DNA of 64,000 bases from REEB95 sp035934995. Its GTDB lineage: Bacteria > Pseudomonadota > Alphaproteobacteria > ATCC43930 > CGMCC-115725. Positions 56,893 through 64,000 of this stretch are shown one piece after another. The position numbers were made by a program, and so were the translations under genes. The notes below the pieces were generated by a model. That model was not told where the DNA came from, ran no database searches, and saw nothing but the letters and a program-made list of their open reading frames with translations. Position 1 is the first letter of the stretch; each line of letters starts with the position of its first letter. The stretch lies in assembly GCA_035934995.1 (NCBI GenBank), contig DASYXI010000040.1, forward strand, positions 90,778 to 154,777. Reading direction: 5' to 3'.

Positions 56893-57384
56893 ATGGATTT
56901 TATCAAGCCGCTGATCATTTCGGATTCTTTGCAGGACGCGCTGGCGCAGATCAGCCAACTACGCGAGCGCCTCAAAGTGGCCCTTACCTATAACGGAAAA
57001 CAGCTCACTCCCAAGATTCGCGACAAGCTGTTGTCGACGCTGGATGATATGGAGCGGGAGGAAATTGAACACGCCCGCGATCGCGAAAAAGAACGTCTTA
57101 GCCGCGCAAAAGAGAAATTCGACAGCGCAATCAACCAGCGCGCGGTGGCACTTGCCGAAGCGAACGCAGCAGCGTCGCGGCTCGCCAATAGCGTCGTGCA
57201 GCTCGTCGCTGGTCATGCCGCCGCAACTGAGGCAGCAAAAGACGCGGGGACAGAGCCGTCCAGCATCAGACCGGATATCCAGAAACTCGCCCAACTCGTC
57301 GCCGAGGCTTTGAAGCCATTAGCCACCAGCACGGAATCCGCCGAAGCTGAACACAGCCGAGCGCTGAGCGAAGTCGCGTCATAA
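56893..57384 (+). CDS. coiled-coil protein
   Basis: 163 residues, almost entirely helical: LLSTLDDMEREEIEHARDRE, then Ala-rich helices. Starts ATG 56893 with AAGGGGGAACG upstream. No membrane segment. Function unknown. Confidence 0.6.
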   Translation: MDFIKPLIISDSLQDALAQISQLRERLKVALTYNGKQLTPKIRDKLLSTLDDMEREEIEHARDREKERLSRAKEKFDSAINQRAVALAEANAAASRLANSVVQLVAGHAAATEAAKDAGTEPSSIRPDIQKLAQLVAEALKPLATSTESAEAEHSRALSEVAS

Positions 57385-57606
57385 CTATAACGCCCACCGG
57401 CCGTGACTACGCGGTACGATCGCTGCTTCACCCCGGTGACTTGGCGGTATCGTGCGCACCAAAAAAAGGCGCAAGCGACCATCATTGCCGTAGCTGGCTA
57501 TCGCGTTGACGGCCAAGCACACAGCCAGGAGTTGCCAACTGATCCCGGTACGAACAGCGTTTTAGGTGACTTCCTGGTTACAGGAAAAAGCAGGGAGACG
57601 CGCCAA

Positions 57607-57801
57607 TCAGGTGGGCTTACTTGGCACCTGGACCGACCAGGCAAGGCCCGCTGCAATTGCGAAAAAGATCACCGCGTTAAGCGCCGCATGCTGTGAATAA
57701 GGTGAAACGAGGAACATGACTGTGCCGCAGAGGACGAGTGCAATTGCGGCGATGTGCGTCAGGATACGTAACAGCTTCATCAGTTCCGGAAGCCACATCA
57801 T
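57607..57801 (-). CDS. small two-helix membrane protein
   Basis: 64 residues: MMWLPELMKLLRILTHIAAI, helix LVLCGTVMFLV, loop SPYSQHA, helix LNAVIFFAIAAGLAW. The GGAGGGGGG ribosome site stands 5-7 nt before the tandem ATGs. Distantly similar in layout to the MIW..PDLFT proteins. Confidence 0.55.
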   Translation of the reverse strand: MMWLPELMKLLRILTHIAAIALVLCGTVMFLVSPYSQHAALNAVIFFAIAAGLAWSVQVPSKPT

Positions 57802-58433
57802 CTAACCCCCCTCCGCGGGATGGTAATCCCCGCGATTATTAATTTTGTGGTCATGCCGCTGACAGGCAAAACGCATTTGAATTAATCGTAGCTAAAAAGT
57901 GAAACGGTTCAATAGATATTCGACGCGCCGTTCCGTGATGCCGCTATGCTTGTGAATAACAGCGTAAAACCGAACGCGGTTGCACACCGTTTTGAACACA
58001 GTGCCGGTTGTCGGCAACAGCCCCAGAGCATTATTTTTAGTCGGCTAATCGGCCACGGGTACACCCCGGTTTCGCAATCTGCGGCTGTTGAGTGTCGGAT
58101 TATTTTACATTTGGCTTTGCACGATCTCCCGAGCTTGGTGTAGCTGCGGCGATTTGACGCGTAAGGGCGAAGGGCTCGCTTCATTGCGCAGCGTGCAGAG
58201 TTGAATGGCCGATGCGGCGACGCACGAGGTGCAGCATTCACGAGCGCGGGGATGGATTCTGAGGCATCGACGGCGCAAACGGGATGCCTCGGGAGAGACC
58301 GGCTGGGACGTGCAAACTTCCTGGCCGGTCCTTTCGGATTTCGATCCGCCTGCAACGAGAAAAGAAAACGGTATCGCGTCGTAAATCGGCAATGCGAACA
58401 TCCGTATCCCTGCCTGCCTAAGGAAGAGGCGCG
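57802..58433. other. region without a supported gene
   Basis: About 630 bases, only short frames on both strands. Nothing distinctive seen. Confidence 0.4.
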
Positions 58434-58631
58434 TTATTCGTGTTCAAAAGCAGTGGGGGATGAGGTTTTGCGGATTACGGCAGTAAGCGACCAAACGAGC
58501 GCAGCCGCCCAACCAACGATCGTCCAACCCAAAAGAACATTAAGGGCCACAATACCGAGCCGATTGTGATGCCGGCGGATGATCGCGATGATGCTCGGTA
58601 GTAAGGCAAGGAGGAGGAATGTGAGCGCCAT
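58434..58631 (-). CDS. superinfection-immunity-like membrane protein
   Basis: 65 residues from the ATG at 58631. Helix LLLALLPSIIAII, then RRHHNRLGIVALNVLLGWTI, then VGWAAALVWSLTAV. The order LP-x-I-A and R-H-x-N..G..xLNxxLGWTxxGWxxALVW is that of the phage T4 Imm-like superinfection immunity family. In phages such proteins block DNA entry by later phages; in chromosomes their role is unclear. Confidence 0.75.
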   Translation of the reverse strand: MALTFLLLALLPSIIAIIRRHHNRLGIVALNVLLGWTIVGWAAALVWSLTAVIRKTSSPTAFEHE

Positions 58632-58860
58632 CGGAAGCCCGTGGAAGGGCCACGTTACGGCAAAGGACGAAGGGAACACTGACGAAAACCTCTCTGCCAG
58701 GCATCCATATTCTACCAAACAAGTCGGACTAACGAGGGTGGGGCATACTGGCTTTGGTCTCGATTTTAGACCGCGCCAATCATTCAGTCATCCGCACCAA
58801 TCACTCGCGGTCCCTGGCTAGTCCCCGCGGTGCCGACCCCGGGGGTGCGTTTGCTTGGGT

Positions 58861-59043
58861 TTATCTGCCAACTCTGGTGTGAATAGGATCTTGTTCGCTC
58901 CCGGAGTCGCCCGCACGCTCCTCAAGTTCATGTGCGCGAGCCAAAAGTTCGAACCGTAGAGTGACGTTGGCACAGGCGCGCGCAACCTGCCGCAGCCAAG
59001 CAGCTTTTTCCAGGTAGGCGGTGTGGGTTTGCGGATCAGGCAT
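58861..59043 (-). CDS. small hypothetical protein
   Basis: 60 residues: MPDPQTHTAYLEKAAWLRQV, then ARACANVTLRFELLARAHEL. Helical, similar in type to small Rhizobiales proteins of 60-70 residues. It follows the zinc-ribbon gene by 4 nt in the same direction. Confidence 0.55.
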   Translation of the reverse strand: MPDPQTHTAYLEKAAWLRQVARACANVTLRFELLARAHELEERAGDSGSEQDPIHTRVGR

Positions 59044-59047
59044 GGAC

Positions 59048-59362
59048 CTATTCCGCGTCTGGAGTCGGGGCCTTGGTACCGTTTGCGTGTTGACGGCGGA
59101 GCCGGGCGCGGAGTGCTCTGATCTCGCGAATCGCGGCGGCCTTGGTACCTTCTTCAATGGCGGGAGCATCAGCGACCGGCGCGGCCAACTGATCGTTTTC
59201 TCGCGTTCCGATTAAAGCCGTATTCGCCGCCGCGAGTTCGGTTCGCCGCTCAAACCAAACATGGTTGCACGCGGTACACTGCACCTCGTGGCCTTCGCGG
59301 CCGAGCCGTTCTTGGTCAAGTCTGTATTGTACCGAGCACTCGGGACAAGTGAGGATAATCAT
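59048..59362 (-). CDS. zinc-ribbon domain protein (MJ0042 type)
   Basis: 104 residues. N-terminal ribbon: MIILTCPECSVQYRLDQERL, then EVQCTACNHVWFE, two CxxC pairs. Helical tail with IREIRALRARLRRQ. Such ribbons stand at the start of regulators and envelope proteins in alphaproteobacteria; role here unknown. Confidence 0.75.
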   Translation of the reverse strand: MIILTCPECSVQYRLDQERLGREGHEVQCTACNHVWFERRTELAAANTALIGTRENDQLAAPVADAPAIEEGTKAAAIREIRALRARLRRQHANGTKAPTPDAE

Positions 59363-59655
59363 GGTTGCCCCACAATGGCGGTCCCACTATCAAGCTCCAC
59401 AGGCTAAGGGCGATAACGTCAAGAGGAGGTTAACGCTTGCAAACCCCTGGAAATCGCCCCATTCAGGCGCGCATGCGGCGTGAATCGTTTCCTGGCGTTC
59501 CGCTATTTATGCGCTGCGCGAAATCAGAAGATCGTCTCTCCGCTTTTTATGGGCGTAAGAGACACGGGCTCAGCAAGGTGATGGCCTGTCCCGCGATGAA
59601 AACGCAGTAGCGAGACCGATCGGGTTAGCTATTTGTATCAGCCCTGCCACCAAGG

Positions 59656-60087
59656 CTATTTCACTGTTACGAGCAAATCCATGGTTGGATGAATTGCGCA
59701 CCGCACGTGGAACGCACCCGGGTGATCAAATTGGACGTATACCGATTTGCCGATCGCCTCTTCGCCAGAATCAAACTGCAAGGTTGGGGATCGCACGTAG
59801 ATATGATGTGTGAAACGGTCGGTGTTGGTGAACTGGACGATCGTCCCGCGTGCGATAGTGAGTTCATCAGGAATAAACCGTCGGTCGTACTGATTGACAG
59901 TGACCATTGGCCCGTTGGGGATTTCCGCTGGCCGCACATGGTCTTTATGGATGAAGGACATGGCAAAGACAGCCACCAGAAATACTAAGCAAGCGGCTCC
60001 GGCGGCGATCCAATCCGCCCTACGAATACGGAGATTTCTTGCCATCGTCGATCCCATTCGACGACCGGCGCCCTGAGATTCAGCCAT
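59656..60087 (-). CDS. cupredoxin-like membrane-anchored protein
   Basis: 143 residues (a second possible start is the Met at 60045). One N-terminal membrane helix, then the cupredoxin domain: ELTIARGTIVQFTNTDRFTH, HIYVRSPTLQFDSGEEAIGK, and RCAIHPTMDLLVTV with His, Cys, His and Met ligands in the type-1 copper pattern. Probably a periplasmic electron-transfer or copper-binding protein. Paralogue of 38098-38532. Confidence 0.8.
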   Translation of the reverse strand: MAESQGAGRRMGSTMARNLRIRRADWIAAGAACLVFLVAVFAMSFIHKDHVRPAEIPNGPMVTVNQYDRRFIPDELTIARGTIVQFTNTDRFTHHIYVRSPTLQFDSGEEAIGKSVYVQFDHPGAFHVRCAIHPTMDLLVTVK

Positions 60088-60624
60088 AGTGGCGTTGATG
60101 GTTCTGGTAAATGACCCTAGGACGCGTTCCTTTAGAAGTTGTTAATCATAGTGGTCCGCGCGTGTATCAGCGCTTAATGCGCTCGAAACGGAATGGTCAT
60201 GAGGGCTTCTGCATGTCAATGCTTCAAGCTCCGCTGTTTCAGGGATGTTATCAATGGGACCGTCGGCGGTGCGGACGAGAATTTTCTGCGCTGGCCCAGC
60301 ATAAGACCGAAGCGACGCGATACGTCATTTGGCAGGTTTCGGCAGCCCCTTTGCTAAAAATCGTAATTGGCGAATGTCTCTGCGATTTTTCCCGTTCCAT
60401 TGTCGCTACGGGGCAAGTTGTCGAAGCCCGTCCGCCTGGCATAGCGGGGACGCCCTAACCAATGTTATTATTATGCTCGTCCAAATGTACTTGCTTTACG
60501 GCGGTCCGATGATCGGAAGAGTAGATCGCCTTCGTTCAGGTGGCATTTAAAAGAACAAAGGGTATGGCTTCGCTACGTTGCTGGGGGCCCATGTCAGAAA
60601 AATAAGGCTGGCAGAGATGATTGG
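60088..60624. other. region without a supported gene
   Basis: About 540 bases; a plus-strand frame at 60111-60458 exists but its composition is not protein-like and it lacks a ribosome site. Probably holds the promoter of the exported protein that follows. Confidence 0.4.
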
Positions 60625-61338
60625 ATGAGAAGTCCCATGGTCGACAAATTTTTACTCGCGGTTTGTACTTTCGTAATTTGCGTTATCGCGTCCGCTCCCG
60701 CTCAATCGGCGGAGAGTGTAATTTACGGTGCGGATTTTTCCGGATCGCCCGGAGGATCCGTCCTGAATTGGCTCGGCGCAAAAGGATTTAAACCTCAGAG
60801 GGATGCAAACAACGCCAGAAAAGTAGTCTTTTCAGTTTCACATAATGGCCTAGGGCTCGAGACCAAAACGCGTGCTTTTGCCCTTCTCCTCAATGAAACG
60901 GATGTCCGAGGTTATTCCCGGATTCGTATTCAATGGGGAGTCGACGCATTCCCAGCCGGTGCCTCATATAAGAAGGGCATAAGAAGCGAGGCTGTCATGG
61001 TTTATGTTTTCTTCGGCAAAGAGCGACACTCGAGCGGATCGCTTTTGATTCCCGACAGCCCCTACTTCCTTGCTCTCTTTCTCTGTGAGTCGGACCCGAA
61101 AAACGAGCCCTTTAAGGGACGTTATTATCATGCTGGAGGTCGCTTCATCTGCGTCGATCGGCCGCCCCCGGGCGCATTAGTAACGACGGACTTTCCAATC
61201 GCCGATACCTTCACTCGGATTTTTGGTCAAGCTCAGGCGCCAGACATAAGCGGATTCTGTATCGCAATAGACACTGCCAACGCCAAAGGTACTGGTGTCG
61301 CAAAATCGTTCATCAAGAAAATCGAGTTTCTCAAATAA
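60625..61338 (+). CDS. exported protein, DUF3047-like
   Basis: 237 residues, or 233 from the second ATG. Signal peptide about 5-28 (FLLAVCTFVICVIASAPAQS). The mature part has IRIQWGVDAFPAGASYKKGI, EAVMVYVFFGKERHS, and DTFTRIFGQAQAPDISGFCI, resembling DUF3047 periplasmic proteins. Function unknown. Confidence 0.65.
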   Translation: MRSPMVDKFLLAVCTFVICVIASAPAQSAESVIYGADFSGSPGGSVLNWLGAKGFKPQRDANNARKVVFSVSHNGLGLETKTRAFALLLNETDVRGYSRIRIQWGVDAFPAGASYKKGIRSEAVMVYVFFGKERHSSGSLLIPDSPYFLALFLCESDPKNEPFKGRYYHAGGRFICVDRPPPGALVTTDFPIADTFTRIFGQAQAPDISGFCIAIDTANAKGTGVAKSFIKKIEFLK

Positions 61339-61483
61339 TCGGCGCCGACACTCTGTCGTACGCAAACGCGATGGAAGTGGGCCAGTGAGCGCTTCCGCGA
61401 CAAAAGGTTGATCAGACAAAGCGGCTGCACACGGCGCGTGCACTAACGTCAACCGCCTCGCTAAATTGTGGATGGACGTCAGG

Positions 61484-62224
61484 TTATTCGACGAGACTAA
61501 CTTTCCCGCTGGCGAGATCATAAACAGCAGCAACGACCTTGAGTGTCTTCTCTTTTATAGCTGCCGCTACGACTGGCGAGGATTCGGCAAGTAGCGTCGC
61601 TTGGATTTGCGCGTTCGCTTTGATGGTGCCATCAAGATTGCCGCCCGCGCGATCAACCGCGGGCCGAATGTAGCGGTAAAGCGCGCTGATTTGACCCGGC
61701 ACCTCCTTGGCCTTTATTGAGGCCTTCACGGCACCGCAATTGCTGTGGCCCAGCACCATGATTACCTTGGTGCCGAGCACTGCCACGCCGTATTCCAGAC
61801 TGGCAATGATTTCCGACGAAGAAACGTTCCCGGCCACGCGCGTAACGAACAACTGCCCAATGCTCTGATCGAAGATGAGTTCGACGGGAACGCGAGAATC
61901 CGCACAGGAAAGCAGGGCTGCGAAGGGCTCCTGCTTTTCCGCGGTCTTTGCCTTTAGAATTTTGAGGTCGTCATTGAAGGACGTCATACGACCCCCAATG
62001 AACCGGCGATTGCCCGCCATCATCTTATCGAGAGCGGCTTCTGGGCTTAGTGCGCTTTGCGCTCGGGCGGCTGACATCGGGGCAAGTTCTGTGCCCGCTG
62101 CTGTCAACATGCTGGCCGTTACGCCAGCGACAGACGATCCGAGAAACCCGCGCCGCGACCACAAATCTGTATCGGCAGAAAGATCTGCTGCGACTTTACG
62201 CTCGTTATCGCTTGGTGATGTCAT
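61484..62224 (-). CDS. beta-class carbonic anhydrase with Tat signal
   Basis: 246 residues from the ATG at 62224 (GGGGAGG about 4 nt upstream). Twin-arginine signal SRRGFLGSS near 23-31 with cleavage around ARA (54). The zinc ligands are Cys107 (SCADSR, with Asp109-Arg111), His160 and Cys163 (GHSNCGAV). It interconverts CO2 and bicarbonate; the signal places it in the periplasm, unlike most beta-class enzymes. Confidence 0.92.
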   Translation of the reverse strand: MTSPSDNERKVAADLSADTDLWSRRGFLGSSVAGVTASMLTAAGTELAPMSAARAQSALSPEAALDKMMAGNRRFIGGRMTSFNDDLKILKAKTAEKQEPFAALLSCADSRVPVELIFDQSIGQLFVTRVAGNVSSSEIIASLEYGVAVLGTKVIMVLGHSNCGAVKASIKAKEVPGQISALYRYIRPAVDRAGGNLDGTIKANAQIQATLLAESSPVVAAAIKEKTLKVVAAVYDLASGKVSLVE

Positions 62225-62359
62225 AGCCTCCCCTTTTCGGCCGGAATCAAAGCACATGTCGGCAAGCGAATGAGAGTACATGTCCTTGATGCGTCTTGTG
62301 ATCTTCTCCACCCTACGCCAGTTTGGCCGCCGCAGGAAGCAGCCGATTATCCGGTATAG

Positions 62360-62992
62360 TCAGATCACATCTGACTTGGTGTAAAGCTCATCAATGTTTG
62401 CAAAAACGTGCGCCAGTCGGTAGCCATTGTCGAACATATGCTTTCGAATTTTGTGGTCCTGGTAATTGTTTTCCACGGAGATAACTCGGACGTCGAACGC
62501 ACGGAAATTGAAGCTCCTAAGGATCTTCCACTCGGAACCTTCGGTATCGATCGACAAATAATCAACCCGTTCGATGCGGTACTCACGTAAAAGCTCAGCG
62601 AGAGTCCTTATCGGGACCTCTATCTCCTTTGGATTCTGACCCCACTTCTGAATCGTTTTCCGATGTCGTCGATCGAAGTTCGCCTTTAAGCCGCTGTACA
62701 TTTTTTCGAATCCCGACGGCATATCGACTTCGAGGAACGTGCCGGTACCCGAACGATCGGCAACAGCACACAGGACACAGACGGAAGACCTGGCGGTCTT
62801 TAGCTTCTCGAAAACCGATGGCAGCGCCTCGATACAAATGCCAGACCAACCAATCCGTTCGAAGAGGAGCGTATTTGAGAAGGTGACACCGTCATAGGCG
62901 CCAACGTCTACGAACGCTCCAGGGTTGGAGGCGTCCTTGAAAAACCTCTCGTAAATAAATCGGTCCTGACCGTGTTGCGAAAAGGATTCCAT
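62360..62992 (-). CDS. FkbM-family SAM methyltransferase
   Basis: 210 residues from the ATG at 62992 (an upstream start at 63034 is open). SQHGQDRFIYERFF, motif I FVDVGAYDGVTFSNT, IEALPSVFEKL, and VDYLSIDTEGSEWKILRSFN are the FkbM signature. These enzymes methylate sugars or lipid-linked saccharides, which fits the exopolysaccharide genes to the left. Confidence 0.9.
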   Translation of the reverse strand: MESFSQHGQDRFIYERFFKDASNPGAFVDVGAYDGVTFSNTLLFERIGWSGICIEALPSVFEKLKTARSSVCVLCAVADRSGTGTFLEVDMPSGFEKMYSGLKANFDRRHRKTIQKWGQNPKEIEVPIRTLAELLREYRIERVDYLSIDTEGSEWKILRSFNFRAFDVRVISVENNYQDHKIRKHMFDNGYRLAHVFANIDELYTKSDVI

Positions 62993-63213
62993 CGGCCCCC
63001 TAACCGCGACACTTGCAATTAATGCCGCCGTCAACGCTCCCCAACGTGCTAACGGTTCGACCGGCTCACCTCATCGTATTTCACGTTACCGATTCGCGGG
63101 CCAACCTTGAAGGCCTCCATCCAATTGGTGGGATACGGCTTGTGAGCCTAGCGGTCAGCACGTCAGGACATCAGATCAGCAAACGTCGGTGGCCTTCTCT
63201 ACTTCCTTGGCGT

Positions 63214-63894
63214 TCAGTGCGGATTCGATTTCCCAGCGCGGCAGCCGTCGAGGAACAGCGCGACGCAATCGTCCGCCCAGGCGTTGAGTTCGGCCTCGCC
63301 CATCGGCGTGCCGAGCCCGAGCGCCCGGCGCCGCGGCACCGCGATGACAAATTCAAGAAACTGCTCGGCCGCCAATTGCGGACGATCGACGGCGCGGCCG
63401 GATGCACGCGCTTCGTGGTCGATCATGGCGGCGATCTGCTTGACGGCCTCGTCCCGGCTGCCCTCGCGGGCCGCGGCGGCGGCTAGCTCGGGGAAGCGTC
63501 GCCCCTCGGCCACCAGGAGCCGATGGAGCGACAGCGCCGTCGGCGCCAGAACGGCGCGCAGAATGAGTCGCGCCAGACGCCGCAGAATCTCGTCTAGGTT
63601 GCCGCCCTCGAAGAGCGGTATGTCGGCCGGTGGCCGGAGCCTTTCGATAATCCGGTGAATGACGGCGCCGAAGAGAGCCGCCTTGTCGGGAAACCGATGA
63701 TAAAATGTGCGCTTGGAAATCCGGGCGCGCTGCGCGATCGCTTCGATGCTCGTGACGCCGTATCCCTCGGCGAGGAACAATTCGGTCGCGACGTCGAGAA
63801 TGCGTTCGCCGAGAAGCGCGGCATCTTCGCGCGACGGCCTGCCGCCGCGTCGTCGGGAAACCGTCCGCGTTCCCGCTGTCCGGCGCGTGGTCAC
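63214..63894 (-). CDS. TetR-family transcriptional regulator
   Basis: 226 residues. Arg-rich leader, then the TetR HTH: ILDVATELFLAEGYGVTSIE, then AIAQRARISKRTFYHRFPDK. The helical ligand-binding half (AefR-like C-terminus) has a normal length. Target genes are not evident; the divergent or downstream gene at the window edge is a candidate. Confidence 0.92.
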   Translation of the reverse strand: MTTRRTAGTRTVSRRRGGRPSREDAALLGERILDVATELFLAEGYGVTSIEAIAQRARISKRTFYHRFPDKAALFGAVIHRIIERLRPPADIPLFEGGNLDEILRRLARLILRAVLAPTALSLHRLLVAEGRRFPELAAAAAREGSRDEAVKQIAAMIDHEARASGRAVDRPQLAAEQFLEFVIAVPRRRALGLGTPMGEAELNAWADDCVALFLDGCRAGKSNPH

Positions 63895-63951
63895 GCCGGT
63901 CGCCTCGCCGTCAAACAGAATCGAATTGAATGCGCTTCGCCTCGGTACGGC

Positions 63952-64000
63952 TCAGCGTCCGTAATAGCCGGGAGGCGGGTAGTAGCCATAAGGCGGCGGC
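63952..64000 (-). CDS. C-terminus of a Pro/Tyr-rich protein (partial)
   Basis: The last 16 codons read PPPYGYYPPPGYYGR and TGA; the rest lies beyond the window. The composition suggests a small exported or envelope protein similar to those at 15.7 and 40.4 kb. Confidence 0.6.
   Translation of the reverse strand, partial: PPPYGYYPPPGYYGR

Noticed and set aside
60111..60458. 115-codon plus-strand frame
   Set aside because: Composition is not protein-like and no ribosome site precedes it.

Overview
The window comes from an alphaproteobacterium, probably a soil or rhizosphere type related to Rhizobiales or Rhodospirillales. The evidence is the rpmI-rplT-pheS-pheT-lepA order, a PAS_5-type protein, Flp-type pilin, retropepsin-like and Gly/Tyr-rich secreted proteins, and an exosortase-A (XrtA)-associated cluster. 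TAG, TGA and TAA all end intact genes, so the code is standard. The genus cannot be fixed from sequence reading alone.

Layout. (1) 0.1-6.5 kb is GC-rich core: ribosomal proteins bL35 and bL20, both PheRS subunits, LepA and a small helical protein. (2) At 6.57 kb an intact tRNA-Ser(GGA) is followed by a complete tyrosine integrase, an AlpA-like excisionase and a possible replication-type protein, which is the left edge of an integrated island. (3) 9.4-38 kb is a mosaic of old integrations. It holds repeated pieces of tRNA-Ser and tRNA-Thr, two exactly co-linear 123-bp blocks that resemble the int-proximal region, an integrase C-terminal remnant, an IS3-family element, an inverted duplication, and a diverged segmental duplication (about 26-29 kb against 32-38 kb) carrying an SRAP gene and its decayed copies. 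Many reading frames here are broken by single nonsense codons or frameshifts. A complete sugar ABC transporter operon (17.6-21.9 kb) lies between a nearly intact tRNA-Thr and a degenerate 3' half of the same tRNA.

(4) 38-41 kb carries small envelope genes: a cupredoxin-like protein, a Flp-type pilin with a 28-codon ORF overlapping its start, a retropepsin-like protease and small secreted proteins. (5) 41.4-46.7 kb, minus strand, holds the most interesting unit: histidine kinase, HerA-type ATPase, small protein of an unnamed family (starts MPTEVRR), CxxC protein, second HerA-type ATPase. The same MPTEVRR domain is fused to membrane segments at 23.4 kb. No nuclease partner is visible, so the function is open.

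(6) 47.3-54.7 kb carries exosortase-A-associated sugar transferases (minus strand) and, divergently, an acyl-CoA ligase, a PLP decarboxylase and an internally deleted asparagine-synthase-like remnant. A PEP-CTERM protein follows. No exosortase gene lies in the window. (7) 55.6-64 kb has an NAD-dependent sugar epimerase, a coiled-coil protein, small membrane and zinc-ribbon proteins, a superinfection-immunity-like protein, a second cupredoxin, a Tat-exported beta-carbonic anhydrase, an FkbM-type methyltransferase, a TetR regulator and the end of a Pro/Tyr-rich protein.
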